From an uncultured Clostridia bacterium (GTDB taxonomy: Bacteria; Bacillota; Clostridia; TANB77; CAG-508), in contig CANQKB010000082.1 of NCBI GenBank assembly GCA_947624405.1, positions 1 through 5,767 of the forward strand: a stretch of DNA of 5,767 nucleotides. The letters are read 5' to 3'. Below the pieces are notes generated by a model, which was given only the letters and a program-made list of their open reading frames with translations, ran no database searches and was not told the origin of the DNA. This document shows positions 4,899 to 5,767 of this stretch, piece after piece. Every line of letters starts with the position of its first letter. Position 1 is the stretch's first letter. The translations under genes and the position numbers were made by a program.

Positions 4899-5767
4899 TT
4901 AATTGGTAGCCTCTTCAAGTTTTAATAACATTTCCCATCTTTCATCAAGCTCTTTTTGAAACTCCTCTATCATCCATTCATTTCCTGGTTTAAATAGATG
5001 TTTAAATCTTCTCTGTGGCTTCAAAAATTCTTCTATAGGTAATTTATTAGCTGGTTTATAATTTATCTTATATTTACCATTTTCAACTTCATATAAAGGC
5101 CAATAACACGTCTCTACAGCTAATTTATTTATTTGCATTAAATCTTCTGTTGGATATCCCCATCCTCTTGGACATGGTGCAAGCACATTTAAAAATGCTG
5201 GACCTTTAGTATATATAGCTTTTTCTGCTTTTTCATAAAGATCTTTAAAATTTGCCGTTGCAATACTTTGAGCGACATATGGTATATGATGACTTGCCAT
5301 AACTTCTGTCAAATCTTTTCTTATTTGCATTTTACCTGGTATTTTCGTTCCAGCAGGTGATGTTGTTGTATCGGCAAAATGTGGTGTTGCAGATGAACGT
5401 TGAATTCCTGTATTCATGTATGCACCGTTATCATAGCATACATATACCATATCATGTCCTCTTTCCATTGCTCCTGATAGACTTTGTAAACCAATATCAT
5501 ATGTTCCTCCATCTCCACCAAAAGCAATAAACTTTGTCTCTTTTCCTTCAGGTAATTTTCCGTGTAGCTTTCATTGACCTATATGCTGCCTCTACTCCTG
5601 AAAGTGTTGCTCCTGCACACTCAAAAGCTGTGTGTATAAATGAATCTGACCATGATGTATATGGATACATAAATGTAGAAACTTCCATACAACCTGTTGC
5701 TGTACAAACTACTGCATGGTCTTCTGGTTTCAAAGCACGCATTACCATTCTTGCAACTGGTGGTGCT
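4899..5767 (-). CDS. porB: Pyruvate:ferredoxin oxidoreductase beta subunit (PorB), 5' partial, across a +1 frame change
   Basis: PorB is the thiamine-pyrophosphate-binding subunit of the multi-subunit 2-oxoacid:ferredoxin oxidoreductase. It converts pyruvate and CoA to acetyl-CoA and CO2 with reduction of ferredoxin, in the cytoplasm of anaerobes. About 288 residues are visible; the first roughly 20-30 lie beyond the window edge. The visible part opens with APPVARMVMRALKPED and has TGCMEVST (24-31) and the TPP motif GDG (84-86)...N113 within GGDGGTYDIG and CYDNGAYMNTG. It also has the family C-terminal LNVLAPCPRGW and RFKHLFKPG blocks. The frame entering from 5767 reads to a TGA at 5548, and the rest lies in the next frame. 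Skipping one C at 5562 joins them as MKAT-GKLPEGKETKFIAF. It ends in TAA. Specificity for pyruvate rather than another 2-oxoacid is inferred. A pseudogene is possible, but the enzyme is usually essential to such organisms. Confidence 0.9.
5548..5568 (-). other. +1 frameshift site in porB at an in-frame CGG
   Basis: The incoming frame reads GCT ACA CGG AAA ATT ACC TGA, with CGG at 5562-5560 and TGA at 5550-5548. Starting one base later, GGA AAA TTA CCT GAA resumes the PorB protein. A TGA in the outgoing frame just upstream (ending at ATGA) confines the shift to about 24 bases, and the CGG lies inside that span. There is no homopolymer at the shift point. The site shares GCT-Axx-CGG with the yqfD break. 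Confidence 0.75.

Noticed and set aside
4899..5468. C-terminal part of porB as an independent gene starting at ATG 5468
   Set aside because: The same frame runs further upstream through the conserved GGDGGTYDIG motif, which would be lost with that start.

Overview
The window is AT-rich (roughly 27-30% GC by eye). All convincing genes lie on the minus strand, so transcription runs from high to low coordinates. The sporulation pair yqfC-yqfD, a clostridial-type pyruvate:ferredoxin oxidoreductase beta subunit, AGA-dominated arginine codons, strong GGAGG ribosome binding sites and TTG starts point to an anaerobic, endospore-forming, low-GC member of the Clostridia, probably an uncultured gut lineage. 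That placement is inference.

Layout from right to left. At 5767-4899 is porB, cut by the window edge and closed by a strong bidirectional hairpin terminator at 4831-4868. A 285-base gap then holds a second hairpin, an 11-bp tandem repeat and a possible sigma-E promoter. Next comes a tight run: yqfC (4613-4329), yqfD (4326-3141), an unrecognised 396-aa protein (3127-1937), ybeY (1884-1426) and a membrane-anchored DUF3048/YerB-like protein (1362-319). In many Firmicutes yqfC-yqfD is followed by phoH, yqfF and ybeY. Here the unknown gene sits where phoH/yqfF would be expected. The left 318 bases hold no gene but do hold two large inverted repeats.

The most striking observation concerns translation. 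Both yqfD and porB are split by a +1 frame change in the middle of a conserved protein. In each case one extra C precedes a GGN glycine codon, so the zero frame reads CGG. I checked every CGG on the coding strand: in about 1,690 codons from six genes, the only two in-frame CGG codons are exactly these two break points. Six other CGG trinucleotides in the genes are all out of frame. The two sites share the context GCT-Axx-CGG. All six reconstructed genes end in TAA, while both premature zero-frame stops are TGA. The simplest exciting reading is that CGG is an unassigned codon here, and that ribosomes pass it by a +1 shift (CGGN read as glycine). Two independent C-insertion mutations or a systematic sequencing artefact remain the alternatives.

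Functionally the window combines a central anaerobic metabolic enzyme (PorB), a mother-cell sporulation module (YqfC/YqfD), rRNA maturation (YbeY) and an envelope protein of unknown role (YerB-like). It does not look like a mobile or defence island. If there is something new, it is the CGG-linked frameshift and, secondarily, the unknown gene and the left-end repeat.
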